Assembly: GCA_902826605.1 (NCBI GenBank)
Contig: CADEFM010000007.1
Location: 114,466 to 178,465, forward strand
Direction: 5' to 3'
Source of the DNA: an uncultured Acidobacteriota bacterium
GTDB taxonomy: Bacteria > Acidobacteriota > Terriglobia > Bryobacterales > Bryobacteraceae
Length of the DNA stretch: 64,000 bases
The notes under the pieces were generated by a model, which worked only from the letters and a program-made list of their open reading frames with translations, searched no databases and was not told the origin of the DNA. Positions 32,947-43,751 of this stretch are shown piece after piece. The position numbers were made by a program, and so were the translations under genes. Positions within the stretch are counted from its first letter, which is position 1; each line of letters begins with the position of its first letter.

Positions 32947-34362
32947 CTAGGCTGCGCTCGCCTTTGCGATTTCCGCAGCCCCAGTTAGCTTCTCCACGCC
33001 CCAGCACAGGTCCATCACTTTACGCGCCTGGGCGGCGGGCATGACGCCGTCGGCCAGGTCGGAGAACTTGGCTTCGAGCATTTTGTCCGTCATCGGATTC
33101 TTTGTGCTGCCAATTGCGTTTTCGATGGATTTTTCGAGCTTGCGGCCGTCTTTCAAAGTGATAGTCACGCGGACCTTTTCGGCGCTGATGGCAGGGTCGA
33201 CGATGGTGGTTATGCGGTCGCGCAGGGCGATGATTTCCGGATCGCGGACTAGGGCGTCGCTGAATTGTTTCTCACCGGCGGCACCTTTCACAATGGCGGC
33301 TGCAGCGGCGTGATAGACGCTGAACTTGCCTTCCAGGCCGGTCTGAGGAGTTTTCTTGCCGGTGAGGATTTCAACCAAACGGTTGACGCGCAACTCGACC
33401 CGGTCAATCTGATTCGCGGTCAGTTTGTTTTCGTTGCGAAGCTGGATGCACGCATCGAGCGTGGGGTGGATCACGATGCCACAGGCAAAGGGCTTGTACG
33501 TGTTGATGGAAATCTCATACGTTTTGCTCAGGTTATCGGTGATTTCGGCGTAATTGCGCGCGGTGCTCACGGCGTTTGCCCAGCCTTCCTTGGCTTCAAT
33601 GGCCTGGTTCGAGCTCGTGAAATTACGGGCGGCCAGGAATGCCGAAGTGAGTCCGTTTTGCGCGGCGCGACCGGGGTGAAAGCTCTTGGTCATCGTGCCG
33701 AACATTTCCTTAAGTCCTACCGGCTGCGTGGCGGCGAGGCCGATGGCCCACACCATCTGCTGTTCGTTCAGGCCAAGCAGTTTGCCGACAGCGGCAGCCG
33801 CACCGAACACGCCCGTGGTGCCGGTGATGTGCCAGCCGATGTCGTAATGTGTGGGGTAGACGGCATTGCCGATGCGGCATTCCACTTCGGTTCCCAGTAC
33901 CAGCGCGTTGAGAAAGTCTCGGCCTGAAACAGGCTTGTACTCCGCGTACGCGAGGATCGCTGAGGCGACGGGGCCGCCGGGATGGATGATGGTGCGGAGG
34001 TGCGTGTCGTCGTAATCGAAAATGTGGGAGCTGATGCCGTTCATCAAAGCGGCGTGCATGACATTGAGCTTTTCCTTGCGGCCGAGAACCGTGGCTTGGC
34101 CGGGGCCGGCGAAGGGCGTGAGTGCGGCGATGGCGATATCCAGCGTTTCGTGACGCGAACCGCCGATGGCACAGCCCGCCCAGTTGAGCAGCGTGCGAGT
34201 GGCCTCCTTACGCACCGGCGCGGGGAGGTCTTCGTACTTCGCGTTGACCACGTAACGTGCCAGTATGCGCGTAACGTCGCGAGGGGCGGGATCCGCGGCA
34301 GCGGCCACCTGCGGCAGGATGCCCGCGGTGGCTATGGTTCCGGCGAATTTGCGGCGATTCAT
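32947..34362 (-). CDS. MmgE/PrpD-family protein, Tat-exported
   Basis: The protein has 471 residues from ATG at 34362. MNRRKFAGTIATAGILPQVAAAA is a twin-arginine-like signal. The body is the MmgE/PrpD fold (2-methylcitrate dehydratase family): GCAIGGSRHETLDIAIAAL, KLNVMHAALMNGISSHIFDYDDTHL, HPGGPVASAILAYAEY, HITGTTGVFGAAAAVGKLLGLNEQQ and KSFHPGRAAQNG. The usual cytoplasmic enzyme converts 2-methylcitrate to 2-methyl-cis-aconitate; an exported copy must act on another substrate or be a related lyase. Neighbouring copZ-like and copA lie in the opposite orientation. Confidence 0.85.
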   Translation of the reverse strand: MNRRKFAGTIATAGILPQVAAAADPAPRDVTRILARYVVNAKYEDLPAPVRKEATRTLLNWAGCAIGGSRHETLDIAIAALTPFAGPGQATVLGRKEKLNVMHAALMNGISSHIFDYDDTHLRTIIHPGGPVASAILAYAEYKPVSGRDFLNALVLGTEVECRIGNAVYPTHYDIGWHITGTTGVFGAAAAVGKLLGLNEQQMVWAIGLAATQPVGLKEMFGTMTKSFHPGRAAQNGLTSAFLAARNFTSSNQAIEAKEGWANAVSTARNYAEITDNLSKTYEISINTYKPFACGIVIHPTLDACIQLRNENKLTANQIDRVELRVNRLVEILTGKKTPQTGLEGKFSVYHAAAAAIVKGAAGEKQFSDALVRDPEIIALRDRITTIVDPAISAEKVRVTITLKDGRKLEKSIENAIGSTKNPMTDKMLEAKFSDLADGVMPAAQARKVMDLCWGVEKLTGAAEIAKASAA

Positions 34363-34420
34363 GCTGTTATTCTCGCGCAGATGGAGACGGAGGTGGGCGT
34401 AAGATGGAAATGAGGACTCC

Positions 34421-34615
34421 ATGAAGATTTCGATTGAAGGCATGCACTGCCAGGCGTGCGTGAATCGGGTGCGCAGGGCATTGGATAAGGTGGAAGGTGT
34501 GCATGTGCAGGACGTGCAAATCGGCTCGGCGGATGTCGTGACGGACAAGGCCGGCGAAGCAGGCGCAATCAAAGCGATTGAGAACGCCGGATTTCAACCG
34601 CACATCGCCGCATAG
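34421..34615 (+). CDS. copZ: Copper chaperone, CopZ-like HMA protein
   Basis: The protein has 64 residues, the size of free copper chaperones. GMHCQAC (residues 7-13) is the Cu-binding CxxC motif and the beta-alpha-beta fold continues with VRRALDKVEGV. It sits 15 bases upstream of copA, so the two form a copper-efflux unit in which it hands Cu(I) to the ATPase. No CueR or CsoR regulator is seen next to it. Confidence 0.92.
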   Translation: MKISIEGMHCQACVNRVRRALDKVEGVHVQDVQIGSADVVTDKAGEAGAIKAIENAGFQPHIAA

Positions 34616-34630
34616 GCTTTCAGCCACGCA

Positions 34631-36757
34631 ATGACAGTAACTCTTAACGTCGACGGCATGGTGTGCGCTTCATGCCAGGCGCATGTTCAGCGTGCGCTGG
34701 ACCGCACGCCCGGCGTGTCGAAAGCCGCGGTGAATCTAGTCACCGGACAGGCTGTGGTTGAATTCGATCCGTCATCCGTTGCAGTAGAGTCCCTGACGGA
34801 GGCGATCCGCGAGACGGGTTATGAGGCAGCGCTCCCGCCACAAGGGCGGAACGCCATCGAAGAGCAAGAAGAGCGTGAGCGGGAGCAGGCAGAGGAGTCT
34901 CGAGATTTGACGCGCAAGGCATCGGTCAGCGTCGCATTGGGGTTTGCCGCGATGTTTCTGATGCACAATCCGACGGTGAAATACGCGCTGGCGCCTGTTG
35001 CCCTGTTCGTAATGATTTGGGCGGGTGGCAGGATTTACGAAGGCGCGTTCAAAGTAGTCAGGCACGGATCCGCCGATATGAACGTCCTCATCGCGTTGGG
35101 GACGAGTGCGGCGTTTCTTTACTCCTTGGTGGTGACGGCTGCGCCTGGTTTCTTTGCAGCTCGGGGCGTCGCGACGGATGTCTACTATGAGGCCACCATT
35201 CTCATCCTGGGGTTCGTTGTGGCCGGACGCGCGATGGAAGCGCGCGCGAAACGCCACACCACCGGCGCGCTGCGCAAACTGATTCAATTGCAGCCTCCCA
35301 TGGCGCGAGTAATTCGAGAACGCGTTGAAAGTGAGATCGCGGTTTCCGCAGTGAGACTCGGGGATGTGATCGTCGTTCGGCCTGGCGAGAAAATTCCTGT
35401 AGATGGCGAAGTGACGGCCGGTGAAAGCTATGTGGATGAATCCATGCTTACGGGGGAGCCTGAACCCGTCGTGAAGCAGAATGGCGCGCTGGTCGTGGGC
35501 GGGACGGTTAACACTACGGGCAGCTTCGAGTATCGCGCGACCGCATTGGGAGATGCTAGCGTTCTGGCGCGTATCGTTGCGCTGATGCGAGAGGCCCAGA
35601 GTACGCGTGCCCCGATGGAGCGATTGGCGGACCGCATTAGCCGCGTGTTCGTTCCCGTGGTGCTCGCGCTGGCTTCGCTGACGTTAGCTGGATGGATCAT
35701 GGCGGGGGCGGACATGGCGAAAGGAGCGAGCGCCGCAGTGGCTGTGTTGATTATCGCGTGCCCTTGCGCGATGGGGCTGGCCATTCCGACGGCTGTGATG
35801 GTGGCTACGGGTCGTGGCGCTGAGTTGGGTTTGTTGATCAAAGGCGGCGAGGTTCTCGAAAAACTGCGTAACGTGAATACGCTTGTGTTGGATAAAACCG
35901 GCACCGTAACCGAGGGCAAACCCAGCGTTACTGGTACGAATCTTGACGATGCGGCGCTGCGCCTGGCGGCCGCCGCGGAGAGCCGCTCTGAACATCCGTT
36001 GGGACGAGCCGTTGTTGCGTACGCGATGTCGCGCGGACTGGTGCTGCCGGCCGTGCGCGAATTTCAATCCGTGACTGGACGAGGCATAGAAGCCAATGTC
36101 GAGGGGCATCGAGTGATTGCAGGAACCTCTGCTTGGCTGGCGCTCAATGGCGTTACCGCTGATGGCGATGGGGTTTTGGTAGGGATTGACGGGAACTTCG
36201 CGGGATCGATCATGGTGGCCGATCCGGTCCGCGCAGGTTCTGGTGAAGCAGTCGCTGAGTTCCAGCGTTTGGGCCTTGATGTCGTCTTGCTCACCGGCGA
36301 CCGGCACGCGACTGCTGAGGCCGTTGCGCGAGAGACCGGCATCGCACGCGTGATTTCCCAAGTACTGCCCGAGGACAAAGTCGGCGAGATAAAGCGATTG
36401 CAACAGGAAAAGCGTGTGGTGGCGATGGTGGGCGACGGCATCAATGACGCTCCCGCGCTGGCACAAGCCGACGCCGGTTTCGCCATGGGCTCCGGCACGG
36501 ACATCGCCATTGAGGCCGGCGACGTGACCTTGTTGCGTGCGGATTTGCGGGGTGTGGCGCGCGCGATTGCGCTATCCAGGGCGGCGTGGCGCGTGATGAC
36601 ACAGAACCTGGCGTGGGCGCTAGGCTACAACGTGATCGCGATTCCGGCCGCCGCGCTAGGCTACCTGAATCCGGTGATTGCCAGTGCGGCCATGGCCTTG
36701 AGTTCGGTCAGCGTGGTGGGCAATAGCTTGCGATTGAAGCGCTTTGGGCGACGATGA
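34631..36757 (+). CDS. copA: Cu+-exporting P-type ATPase
   Basis: The protein has 708 residues. One N-terminal HMA domain carries CASC (Cys12, Cys15). The core has eight helices. The CPC transport motif (377-379, [13 protein letters not shown]), DKTGT phosphorylation site (421-425), SEHPLG of the nucleotide domain, and [10 protein letters not shown] hinge are all present and intact. It exports Cu(I) from the cytoplasm with ATP. It follows a copZ-like gene and runs just ahead of queC, which begins 7 bases after this stop. Confidence 0.96.
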   Translation: MTVTLNVDGMVCASCQAHVQRALDRTPGVSKAAVNLVTGQAVVEFDPSSVAVESLTEAIRETGYEAALPPQGRNAIEEQEEREREQAEESRDLTRKASVSVALGFAAMFLMHNPTVKYALAPVALFVMIWAGGRIYEGAFKVVRHGSADMNVLIALGTSAAFLYSLVVTAAPGFFAARGVATDVYYEATILILGFVVAGRAMEARAKRHTTGALRKLIQLQPPMARVIRERVESEIAVSAVRLGDVIVVRPGEKIPVDGEVTAGESYVDESMLTGEPEPVVKQNGALVVGGTVNTTGSFEYRATALGDASVLARIVALMREAQSTRAPMERLADRISRVFVPVVLALASLTLAGWIMAGADMAKGASAAVAVLIIACPCAMGLAIPTAVMVATGRGAELGLLIKGGEVLEKLRNVNTLVLDKTGTVTEGKPSVTGTNLDDAALRLAAAAESRSEHPLGRAVVAYAMSRGLVLPAVREFQSVTGRGIEANVEGHRVIAGTSAWLALNGVTADGDGVLVGIDGNFAGSIMVADPVRAGSGEAVAEFQRLGLDVVLLTGDRHATAEAVARETGIARVISQVLPEDKVGEIKRLQQEKRVVAMVGDGINDAPALAQADAGFAMGSGTDIAIEAGDVTLLRADLRGVARAIALSRAAWRVMTQNLAWALGYNVIAIPAAALGYLNPVIASAAMALSSVSVVGNSLRLKRFGRR

Positions 36758-36764
36758 GTTAACT

Positions 36765-37463
36765 ATGGCTTCTGTGAAGGCGGTATGTTTGCTGAGCGGC
36801 GGGCTGGATTCTTCCACTTGTCTCGCGCTCGCTCGGCGGGATGGATATCAGTGCTGTACGTTGGCGTTCGATTACGGCCAGCGCCATCGCATTGAGCTGG
36901 ATGCGGCATCACGTGTGGCTAGGGCGCTGGGTGCGACCGAACACCGTGTCGTGAAGATCGACCTGCGCGCGTTTGGCGGCAGCGCACTTACGGCGGAAAT
37001 CGATGTGCCGAAACATGGATCAGTGGAGGAATTGGAGCAAGGAATTCCCGTCACATACGTTCCCGCGCGTAACACTATTTTTCTTTCGTATACGATGGCA
37101 TGGGCCGAGGTATTGGAGTGCTCCAATATCTTCATCGGCGTGAATGCGATCGACTACTCGGGTTACCCCGATTGCCGGCCTGAATTCATTCAGGCTTTCG
37201 AGCGCATGGCGAATTTGGCGACAAAGGCAGGTGTGGAAGGCCGCACAGCGCTGCGGATTCACACGCCGCTGATCACGCTGAGCAAGTCTGAGATTGTACG
37301 CTTGGCGGCCGAGCTGGGGGTCGACTTTTCTCTCACCCATAGCTGTTACGATCCCGACCCGGCCGGGCGCTCCTGCGGCCGCTGCGATTCGTGCCTTCTG
37401 CGGCGGAAAGGCTTTGCCGAAGCAGGCATCGCCGACACGCTGTTGTACGCAGCGTCAACATGA
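36765..37463 (+). CDS. queC: 7-cyano-7-deazaguanine synthase
   Basis: QueC turns 7-carboxy-7-deazaguanine into preQ0 using ATP and ammonia, in queuosine synthesis. The protein is 232 residues from ATG at 36765. SGGLDSS (11-17) is the PP-loop ATP pyrophosphatase motif. [17 protein letters not shown] near the C-terminus supplies the four zinc cysteines. It starts 7 bases after copA and overlaps queE by ATGA, so copA and the que genes may share a transcript. Confidence 0.96.
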   Translation: MASVKAVCLLSGGLDSSTCLALARRDGYQCCTLAFDYGQRHRIELDAASRVARALGATEHRVVKIDLRAFGGSALTAEIDVPKHGSVEELEQGIPVTYVPARNTIFLSYTMAWAEVLECSNIFIGVNAIDYSGYPDCRPEFIQAFERMANLATKAGVEGRTALRIHTPLITLSKSEIVRLAAELGVDFSLTHSCYDPDPAGRSCGRCDSCLLRRKGFAEAGIADTLLYAAST

Positions 37464-38143
37464 AGATTTCCGAAATTTTTTATTCCGTGCAGGGCGAGGG
37501 GACATTAGCGGGCGTGCCCAGCGTGTTCGTTCGCGCCAGCGGCTGCAATCTTCGATGCGTGTGGTGCGACACGCCATATGCATCCTGGCAGCCTGAAGGT
37601 CCTGAGATGACAGTCGATGCGATCATTGCAGAGGTTCAGACGTTTCCGGCATCGCATGCAGTAGTGACCGGGGGCGAACCGATGATTTTCGAGGAAATCG
37701 TTCCGCTCACACAACGCCTTAAAGACGCCCGGCTGCACATTACGATGGAAACCGCTGGTAGCATCTATCATCCGGTTGCTTGCGATCTGATGAGCATCAG
37801 TCCGAAGCTGGCCAATTCCACTCCCCACGAACGCGATGGCGGGCGCTGGGCAGCGCAACATGATCGCCTCCGTTATCAACCGGATGTGCTGAAACGCCTC
37901 ATGGCAGACTATCCGTATCAACTCAAGTTCGTGGTAAGCGCGCCGGAAGACATGGCTGAAATCAAACGAATACTCGATGAAACCGGCGCCGATCGTTCGC
38001 GCGTGATTCTGATGCCTGAGGGCACTACGCAAGAAACACTGCGCGAGCGCGCACAATGGCTGGCGGAAATCTGCAAGATCGAGGGCTTTAGATTCGGACC
38101 GCGCCTGCACATCGATATCTGGGGAGACAGGCGCGGCGTGTAG
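37460..38143 (+). CDS. queE: 7-carboxy-7-deazaguanine synthase
   Basis: QueE is a radical SAM enzyme that rearranges 6-carboxy-tetrahydropterin to 7-carboxy-7-deazaguanine. The protein is 227 residues from ATG at 37460, overlapping the queC stop. CNLRCVWC holds the family's CxxxCxxC cluster motif (with a preceding SGCN). TGGEPM and [11 protein letters not shown] are conserved substrate regions. QueD and FolE, needed for the precursor, are not in the window. Confidence 0.94.
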   Translation: MKISEIFYSVQGEGTLAGVPSVFVRASGCNLRCVWCDTPYASWQPEGPEMTVDAIIAEVQTFPASHAVVTGGEPMIFEEIVPLTQRLKDARLHITMETAGSIYHPVACDLMSISPKLANSTPHERDGGRWAAQHDRLRYQPDVLKRLMADYPYQLKFVVSAPEDMAEIKRILDETGADRSRVILMPEGTTQETLRERAQWLAEICKIEGFRFGPRLHIDIWGDRRGV

Positions 38144-38155
38144 GAGTGGAATCCG

Positions 38156-38584
38156 TTAGCGCCCGGCGGCCATGCGGCGCGTCATTTCATCCGGTTCCAC
38201 ATCTTCCACGTGGGTGCCGATGCACCATTGATTTCCGCTAGGATCTTTGACACGCGCGTTACGGTCGCCGTAAAACTGGTTGGTGGGCGCTTCCAGGGAT
38301 TCGCCTCCCGCCGCGAGGGCGTTGCGATAAACCGCGTCACAATCGGGAACGTAAAGATAGATCATGCACGGCATTGACGGCCATTCGGCACTGCCCTGTC
38401 CCATCATGATCATGGAATCGCCGACCTTGAGTTCCGCATGCGCCAGCGAGCCGTCCGGCGCATCCATGCGGTGGCGCACTACGGCGCTGAACGCGGCTTG
38501 CAGAAACTCGATCATGCGCGCGCCATCGTTTACGACCAGAAACGGTGTAACCGTGCGATAGCCGTCTGGAACGGGATTGGGCAT
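38156..38584 (-). CDS. VOC-family (PhnB/glyoxalase-like) protein
   Basis: The protein has 142 residues in two beta-alpha-beta-beta-beta repeats: TPFLVVNDGARMIEFLQAAF, then AHAELKVGDSMIMMG, then YLYVPDCDAVYRNALAAGGESLEAP and RNARVKDPSGNQWCIGTH. It is the PhnB-type subgroup of the vicinal oxygen chelate superfamily; metal-binding residues are not obvious. Members include glyoxalases, dioxygenases and binding proteins, so the activity is open. The gene ends on the far side of queE, in convergent orientation. Confidence 0.82.
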   Translation of the reverse strand: MPNPVPDGYRTVTPFLVVNDGARMIEFLQAAFSAVVRHRMDAPDGSLAHAELKVGDSMIMMGQGSAEWPSMPCMIYLYVPDCDAVYRNALAAGGESLEAPTNQFYGDRNARVKDPSGNQWCIGTHVEDVEPDEMTRRMAAGR

Positions 38585-38598
38585 GGTAGGCGGGCCTC

Positions 38599-39546
38599 CT
38601 AACCAGTATTGTAGGCAATACGAAGCGCCTTGACCGCCGTGGTGCTCACGGGCAGGGCCTCACTGGACCAGCGGCACGTCTCGGGAACGTCCACTACACG
38701 GGCCGCGAGAACTGTGAAGTGGTAGCGACGGTGCGTGATGGTATGCGTGAACTCGCCCAGCGGTTTGGTCGTGCGAGCTCCTTTAAAGGGTTCCGGCAGA
38801 TCCCAAAATCCGGGCACGCGCGTGCTGGGCATCAGAAGAATGCGTCCCCGGCGTTCGATGAACAGCAAAGTTCGTTGTAAGCGCTCCGTTTCACGTTTGA
38901 ATTTCTTGGGCGGCAAGGCCGCCTGTGTTCCGGCTTGCTTTGCGAGGCAATGCGCGGCGACGGGGCAGTCCTGGCACAATGGCGCGCGAGGCAGGCAGAT
39001 CGTCGCGCCGAGTTCCATCACGGCCTGATTCCAGATGCCGGGGGCGTGTTGGTCGAGAAGGCGGTCCGCCCAAACTTGCGTATCAGCGGCTCCGTCGTTC
39101 ATCAAACGCGCGATGACGCGCCGGACGTTGCCATCCACCACGGCATGCGGCAAATCGAAGGCGATGCTCGCGATGGCTGCCGCGGTGTACGTGCCTATGC
39201 CAGGCAATTGCAGGAGTGCGGCGTAGTCGCGGGGGAATGCGCCTGCCGCTTGAATTTGTGCGGACGCTTTTTGCAGATTACGAGCGCGCGAGTAGTATCC
39301 GAGCCCGCTCCACATCGTGAGGAGATTGGTTTCGCGCGCGCAAGCGAGTGACGCGGGATCGGGGAAAGTTTCGAGAAACCGTTCATAGTAGGGGATCACG
39401 GCCGCCACGCGTGTTTGCTGCAGCATGATCTCGGAGACCCAAATGGCGTAAGGATCGCGAGTGCGCCGCCATGGGAGATCGCGCTTTACGCGGTTATACC
39501 ATCGCGTGAGACGGGTACGAAAAGTGCGTATGGCGCGAGGGTCCAA
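38599..39546 (-). CDS. mutY: A/G-specific adenine DNA glycosylase
   Basis: MutY removes adenine mispaired with 8-oxoguanine. The protein has 315 residues from TTG at 39546. The helix-hairpin-helix domain shows LPWRRTRDPYAIWVSEIMLQQT with catalytic Glu39, LPGIGTYTAAAI, VVDGNVRRV (Asp138) and the 4Fe-4S cysteines at 184, 191, 194 and 200 (CLPRAPLCQDCPVAAHC). A C-terminal NUDIX-like domain for 8-oxoG recognition follows. It is divergent from uvrA with only 39 bases between the two start codons. Confidence 0.96.
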   Translation of the reverse strand: MDPRAIRTFRTRLTRWYNRVKRDLPWRRTRDPYAIWVSEIMLQQTRVAAVIPYYERFLETFPDPASLACARETNLLTMWSGLGYYSRARNLQKASAQIQAAGAFPRDYAALLQLPGIGTYTAAAIASIAFDLPHAVVDGNVRRVIARLMNDGAADTQVWADRLLDQHAPGIWNQAVMELGATICLPRAPLCQDCPVAAHCLAKQAGTQAALPPKKFKRETERLQRTLLFIERRGRILLMPSTRVPGFWDLPEPFKGARTTKPLGEFTHTITHRRYHFTVLAARVVDVPETCRWSSEALPVSTTAVKALRIAYNTG

Positions 39547-39585
39547 CCTTTTATACTAGAAGATGGCGGTCTATCGCTTCCTCCC

Positions 39586-42390
39586 TTGAACGACTCCATC
39601 TCCATCCGCGGCGCGCGAGTTCACAACCTGAAGAATATCTCGCTCGACATCCCGCACGAAAAGCTCACTGTGGTGACAGGGGTTTCCGGCTCCGGCAAAT
39701 CCTCGCTTGCGTTCGACACGATCTATGCGGAAGGCCAGCGCCGCTACGTGGAATCGCTATCCGCGTATGCGCGACAGTTCTTGGAGCGCATGGAAAAGCC
39801 GGACGTGGATGAGATCCTGGGGATCGCGCCGCCGGTGGCGATACGGCAGAAGAACACGACGCGGAACCCACGGTCGACCGTTGCGACGGCCACCGAGGTC
39901 TATGACTTCTTGCGTTTATTGTGGGCGCGCGCGGGGCGCACATTCTGCCCGAATTGCGATGTGCAGGTGGAGCGCGACACCGTGGATCACGTTGCCGCGA
40001 AGATGCTGGCGCAGCCGGAAGGCTCGCGCTGGTATGCGCTGTTCCCCATACCGCACGAAAAGAACACCGAGGCGCTGCGAGACAGGTTATTCGATCTCCG
40101 CAAGAAAGGCTTTGGCCGCTTGTTCCAGGGCGGCAAGGTCTACGAATTCTCCACGCCCGAGTCGCTCCTGGATGTGGATTTTTCGAAGTCCGTATTCGCG
40201 CTGGTGGATCGCTTGTCGATTTCTCCCGGCTCGCGCCAGCGAATCGTGGACACAGTGGAGATCTGCTACCGCGAGGGGGCCGAAGCTATCTTCGAGCCGG
40301 CGGGCGGAAGCGAAGGATTATTGGAAGCGCTGCGCTTCAATGAGAAGTTCCAGTGCAAGAAGTGTAGCAAGGAATTCGTTCCTGCAGAGCCTTCGCTGTT
40401 CAGCTTTAACAGTCCCGTGGGCGCCTGCAAACGCTGCCAGGGTTTCGGCAATACCGTGGACTACGACATGGATCTAGTCGTGCCGGACCGCACGCTCTCC
40501 ATCGACGATGGCGCGGTGGATCCGTGGACCAAACCCGTCTATTCCTGGTATCCCGATGAGTTTCGCAAGGCGACGCGGGGCAAGGTGCGCGCCATGGTCC
40601 CTTTCTACGAACTGCGCGATGACGAGGTTGTGATTGTGCGCGATCACATTCACAAATTCTTCCGTGAAGTGGAAGTCAAGAAGTACAAGGTTCACGTGCG
40701 AGTGTTTATGAGCCGTTATCGCGGGTACACCCGGTGCCCGGATTGCAACGGATCGCGTCTGCGGCCGGAAGCGCTGTATGTGCGCGTGGGCGGCCGCACC
40801 ATGGCGGATGTTGTGAAGCTCAACATCGCGGACGCGCAGGCGTTCTTTCTTTCCCTGCACCTTTCGGCTGAAGAAACCGTGATCGCGGAGAAAGTCCTGG
40901 TGGAGATCCGTCAGCGGCTGAAGTTTCTGAACGATGTGGGCTTGGAATACCTGACGCTCGATCGTCTGTCATCGACGCTTTCCGGAGGCGAAGCGCAGCG
41001 TATCCAACTGGCCACATGTCTGGGATCGCGCCTGGTGGGCGCGTGCTACGTGCTGGATGAACCCTCGATTGGCTTGCACAGCCGCGATACGGATCGGCTG
41101 ATCAAAATCCTGCATGAGCTACGCGACCTAGGCAATACGATTGTGGTCGTGGAACACGATCCGGATGTCATGCGCTCCGCGGATCATATCGTCGATTTGG
41201 GCCCTGGGGCCGGGGAAATGGGCGGGCGAGTGATATTCGAAGGACCGTTTTCAAAACTGCTGGCGGATGGCTCCACATCGCTTACATCGCGCTATCTGCG
41301 CGGCGAATTAAAAACATCGCGAATTACGACACGACGAACGCCCCAACCGAAGCGGATGATTCGATTCATCGGAGCGCAGGCGCACAATCTGAAGGGCATC
41401 GACGTGGATATTCCCCTGAATCTCATGGTCGCAGTGACGGGCGTATCGGGGTCGGGCAAATCAACGTTGGTGCATGACGTCATTTATCAAAATCTGGCCA
41501 AGCGTATGAACCGGGATACGGGCTCTTTCACCCCGCCGGACGACAACGAAATGTGGGGAGGGGTGCCGGAGAAACTCACGTGCAAGAAAGTGGAGAAGGC
41601 GGACTTGTTGACGTCCGTGGTGCTGGTGGATCAGTCCCCCATCGGCCGAACTCCCCGCTCGAACCCTGTGACGTATGTGAAAGCCTTCGATCTGATTCGC
41701 GAACTGTTCGCAAGAACTCCGGAAGCGGATAAACGCGGGTACAATGCCGGTCACTTTTCGTTCAATATTCCGGGCGGGCGCTGTGAAACGTGCCAGGGTG
41801 ATGGAACCGTGACGGTGGAAATGCAGTTTCTCGCGGACGTCGAACTAATCTGTGACGATTGCAAGGGCACGCGTTACAAGCCCGCCGTGCTGAAGGTGCA
41901 TTACAACTCGCTCAATATTCACGAAGTGCTGCGTTTGACGGTGAAAGAGGCGCTCTCGTTCTTTTCGGCCGCGCCGAAGTTGGTTCAAAAGCTGAAAGTT
42001 CTGGATGATGTGGGATTGGGCTACCTGCGGTTGGGACAATCGGCTACTACGCTTTCCGGCGGCGAGGCGCAACGGGTTAAACTCGCGTCGCATCTCGCGC
42101 AGGCCACCAGCGAAGGGACTTTATATATTTTCGATGAACCGACCACGGGTCTCCATTTCGATGACATCGCCAAATTGTTGGACGCCTTCGAGCGGCTGAT
42201 GCGCACCGGTGCCAGCATTTTGATCATTGAACACAACTTAGAGGTGATTCGCCGTGCGGATTGGGTGATCGATCTGGGTCCGGAAGGCGGCGATCGCGGA
42301 GGGCGCATTGTCACACAGGGGACGCCGGAGCAGGTGGCTGCGTACAAGGCATCCTTTACGGGCCAATACTTGCGCGCCGCGCTGCGCTGA
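39586..42390 (+). CDS. uvrA: Excinuclease ABC subunit A
   Basis: UvrA senses helix-distorting DNA damage and loads UvrB. The protein has 934 residues from TTG at 39586 ([20 protein letters not shown]). Two ABC modules each have Walker A ([16 protein letters not shown] and [14 protein letters not shown]), signature (LSGGEAQR) and Walker B. Zinc cysteines are present in [19 protein letters not shown], and [10 protein letters not shown]...CDDCKGTRY. Both repair genes share this divergent region, which includes a TATACT box (39552-39557). Confidence 0.97.
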   Translation: MNDSISIRGARVHNLKNISLDIPHEKLTVVTGVSGSGKSSLAFDTIYAEGQRRYVESLSAYARQFLERMEKPDVDEILGIAPPVAIRQKNTTRNPRSTVATATEVYDFLRLLWARAGRTFCPNCDVQVERDTVDHVAAKMLAQPEGSRWYALFPIPHEKNTEALRDRLFDLRKKGFGRLFQGGKVYEFSTPESLLDVDFSKSVFALVDRLSISPGSRQRIVDTVEICYREGAEAIFEPAGGSEGLLEALRFNEKFQCKKCSKEFVPAEPSLFSFNSPVGACKRCQGFGNTVDYDMDLVVPDRTLSIDDGAVDPWTKPVYSWYPDEFRKATRGKVRAMVPFYELRDDEVVIVRDHIHKFFREVEVKKYKVHVRVFMSRYRGYTRCPDCNGSRLRPEALYVRVGGRTMADVVKLNIADAQAFFLSLHLSAEETVIAEKVLVEIRQRLKFLNDVGLEYLTLDRLSSTLSGGEAQRIQLATCLGSRLVGACYVLDEPSIGLHSRDTDRLIKILHELRDLGNTIVVVEHDPDVMRSADHIVDLGPGAGEMGGRVIFEGPFSKLLADGSTSLTSRYLRGELKTSRITTRRTPQPKRMIRFIGAQAHNLKGIDVDIPLNLMVAVTGVSGSGKSTLVHDVIYQNLAKRMNRDTGSFTPPDDNEMWGGVPEKLTCKKVEKADLLTSVVLVDQSPIGRTPRSNPVTYVKAFDLIRELFARTPEADKRGYNAGHFSFNIPGGRCETCQGDGTVTVEMQFLADVELICDDCKGTRYKPAVLKVHYNSLNIHEVLRLTVKEALSFFSAAPKLVQKLKVLDDVGLGYLRLGQSATTLSGGEAQRVKLASHLAQATSEGTLYIFDEPTTGLHFDDIAKLLDAFERLMRTGASILIIEHNLEVIRRADWVIDLGPEGGDRGGRIVTQGTPEQVAAYKASFTGQYLRAALR

Positions 42391-42392
42391 CG

Positions 42393-42587
42393 CTATTGCT
42401 TCGGCGGGCAACCACGGTCGCATGATTTCCGCATGGCCTTGCAGATTTTACGCCCTTCCGCGTTGGCGGCACGCTTTTGGCATAGACGGAAGTCCGATTC
42501 GCACCGTGACTTACAGATTTCGTGCGGCAGCGGTGGAGCCGCCATCGCGAAGAGCGCCATGACCAATGCGAAAACGAATAGCCGCAT
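42393..42587 (-). CDS. Exported six-cysteine mini-protein
   Basis: The protein has 64 residues from ATG at 42587, which overlaps the stop of the beta-propeller gene (ATGA). A signal peptide (MRLFVFALVMALFAMAAP) leaves about 45 residues with six cysteines spaced C-X3-C-X6-C-X12-C-X6-C-X3-C, a mirror-symmetric pattern suited to a disulphide-stapled helical hairpin. Sequences: CKSRC and CDRGC at the ends. It is rich in Arg and Lys. I know no family; a secreted, disulphide-bonded factor is likely. Confidence 0.68.
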   Translation of the reverse strand: MRLFVFALVMALFAMAAPPLPHEICKSRCESDFRLCQKRAANAEGRKICKAMRKSCDRGCPPKQ

Positions 42588-43693
42588 CAACTATCCTCCG
42601 TACCGGAAACAAATCGCTCCACTGAAATCCAGTAGATTGCGGGCTTGCCGTGACGGTCGCTGCCGAAAACCACGAACTGATTGTTGGGGCTGAACTGAGG
42701 CGTCACTATTCCGCCATCGCTGGAGCGATGTTCGGCGAGCGTAAGCTCGCGCCGCGCGACTCGCGTCAGCAGCAAGACATAAGGTGACGCTCTACTCCCG
42801 CTGGCGCCGGCGAAAACGCTGGCATCGGCGGTGGCAGAAAAATGAACGAACTGCGTGGTGGTCGCGATCACTTTGTCCTCACCCGTATCCATGCCGAATG
42901 AGCGCAGCGAGGTGGCCTTGCGCGTCTCCGTGGGCTGAGTGAGATATATAAGGGAAGTTCCGTCGGCGGTCCATTCGGCGGGGCCAGTTCCTTCCGTTGC
43001 CAATTGCAAGGTCCTGGCCTGCTGTCCGTCAAATTGAATCGAATGCTGCGCGGCGCCCAAACGGTAGAACAAGGAGGGATGTTTTGGCCGAATTCGCACG
43101 TTCCGAATTTCTTCAGACGATTCCACAACCGTGGATGCCGTTCCCCGTTGCAGGTTCACGATGCGCAGGCGGAATCGCGCTGCGCTTTTCTCGACGAACG
43201 CGGCGTGCTGGCCATCCGCGGCGTAGCTGACGCCGGGGGCCTTCTCAAAACCGTCGGGAACGCGGTATAACTCGCGCGCGCGCAGCTTTCCCGTCTCTGT
43301 TTCCATGAGACGCGGCCCATCGAAGTGCCAGAAGTCTTTGTCACTCGGGCCACCCTTGGCATTAGGCGTGAATGCGAGAGAAGGAACTTCCAGTGCATTG
43401 GCTTCGGTCAGTTGACGCGATTCGCGGGTTTTCAAATCCATGCGAAATGCCTCCCAACGGCCGGTTTGATCCGAGGCGTACAGCATGGACCGCGAAGTTA
43501 GTATGTGATTTCCCGAGGCGGGCAAGATACTCGCGTATTCCGGATCTGTTAAGCGAATGATTGTGAACTCAGTAGCGGGATCAAGGTAGCGCTTAGCTAC
43601 AGAGGGGAACGCACGGCCTTTGCCTAGTTCTCCGGCGGCATAACCCAGTGCCGCGGAGAGGGTTGACAGAAACCCGCGGCGTGGGAGGCTCAT
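42587..43693 (-). CDS. TolB/oligogalacturonate-lyase-like beta-propeller protein
   Basis: The protein has 368 residues with a Tat-like signal (SLPRRGFLSTLSAALGYAAG). The chain is a repeated four-stranded blade pattern of WD/TolB type (SMLYASDQTGRWEAFRMDLKT, QFSPNNQFVVFGSDRHGKPAIYWIS), like the propeller of oligogalacturonate lyases. A lyase catalytic set is not certain, since I cannot place its histidines. The gene is coupled to the six-cysteine mini-protein by ATGA. Confidence 0.72.
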   Translation of the reverse strand: MSLPRRGFLSTLSAALGYAAGELGKGRAFPSVAKRYLDPATEFTIIRLTDPEYASILPASGNHILTSRSMLYASDQTGRWEAFRMDLKTRESRQLTEANALEVPSLAFTPNAKGGPSDKDFWHFDGPRLMETETGKLRARELYRVPDGFEKAPGVSYAADGQHAAFVEKSAARFRLRIVNLQRGTASTVVESSEEIRNVRIRPKHPSLFYRLGAAQHSIQFDGQQARTLQLATEGTGPAEWTADGTSLIYLTQPTETRKATSLRSFGMDTGEDKVIATTTQFVHFSATADASVFAGASGSRASPYVLLLTRVARRELTLAEHRSSDGGIVTPQFSPNNQFVVFGSDRHGKPAIYWISVERFVSGTEDS

Positions 43694-43751
43694 GATGCCA
43701 TTGTAATTCGTCTACCAGCGAGAGATTTGATGGCTCGGATCCGTCTGCCAG

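Noticed and set aside
33265..33927. 220-residue plus-strand frame inside the MmgE/PrpD gene
   Set aside because: It is antisense to a gene with family features; GC-rich third positions leave the opposite strand open.
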